A DNA stretch of 31,788 nt, from contig CAZTVF010000062.1 of the NCBI GenBank assembly GCA_964616985.1, positions 1 through 31,788 of the forward strand, read 5' to 3'. The notes beneath the pieces are model-generated. The model made no database searches, was not told the DNA's origin, and saw nothing but the letters and a program-made list of their open reading frames with translations. The position numbers and the translations under genes were made by a program. Positions 31,711 to 31,788 of this stretch are shown in pieces. This DNA comes from CAZTVF01 sp964616985 (GTDB lineage Bacteria; Planctomycetota; Phycisphaerae; SM23-33). How positions within the stretch are numbered: position 1 is the stretch's first letter; every line of letters begins with the position of its first letter.

Positions 31711-31788
31711 TCGCATAAGATGCTCGTTCTATTAGACGGGATTTCCCGGATGACCTTCCGCTGACGACCGCCGCCAGCGATGTTCACG

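Overview
High-GC bacterial window of about 31.8 kb. Two genes end in a VPEP sorting tail followed by a hydrophobic stretch and an Arg-rich tail (PEP-CTERM). There are intracellular glycosidases, Gfo/Idh/MocA and UroD-like sugar-catabolism genes, and many long palindromic repeats between genes. Together these suggest a Planctomycetota genome, probably a Phycisphaerae-like lineage. That assignment is inference from gene style, not from a marker gene.

Layout. (1) 1-1036: the 5' end of a metY-like sulfhydrylase gene on the minus strand, with a sigma70-type promoter, a SAM-I riboswitch and an unusually long leader that contains a large inverted repeat. (2) 1052-6321, minus strand: a compact four-gene tripartite efflux operon (TolC-like lipoprotein, membrane-fusion protein, MacB/LolD-type ATPase, MacB-type permease) with overlapping genes. 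(3) 6505-14426: an RNase Z-like hydrolase, a GH20 hexosaminidase, an acyltransferase-3 membrane protein, an MFS transporter followed by a Gfo/Idh/MocA dehydrogenase, and an aldo/keto reductase. (4) 14631-21511, minus strand: an uncharacterised gene, nadB, a GH2 beta-mannosidase-like gene, a UroD-family gene and an SDR. (5) 21633-25498: a single-domain response regulator convergent with a Cache-type sensor histidine kinase, which is divergent from an M42 aminopeptidase. (6) 25499-30337: an accessory-looking region with two damaged PEP-CTERM genes and about 2.7 kb of hairpin-rich sequence without a convincing protein gene apart from the second PEP-CTERM gene. (7) 30338-31788: a DUF190 gene, a pyridoxamine-phosphate-oxidase-like gene and an unexplained right end with a good promoter.

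The most unusual part is 27.5-30.3 kb. It holds several families of repeated stem-loops: a four-hairpin module present twice (27696-27808 and 28053-28170), four tandem units with period 129-142 (29361-29860), and two larger units with GAAA-capped hairpins (29921-30282). Between copies the stems change while staying paired, and loops and bulges are conserved, as expected of selected RNA structure. The four tandem units each carry a 15-nt segment perfectly complementary to the ribosome-binding site and first start-codon base of the PEP-CTERM gene at 28571. I do not recognise this arrangement as a described RNA family. Whether it is a regulatory RNA array or a palindromic repeat graveyard cannot be settled from one sequence.

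Intergenic regions elsewhere carry several different families of large palindromes. Two of these families occur twice in the window, and one copy has been interrupted by a 20-bp palindrome.
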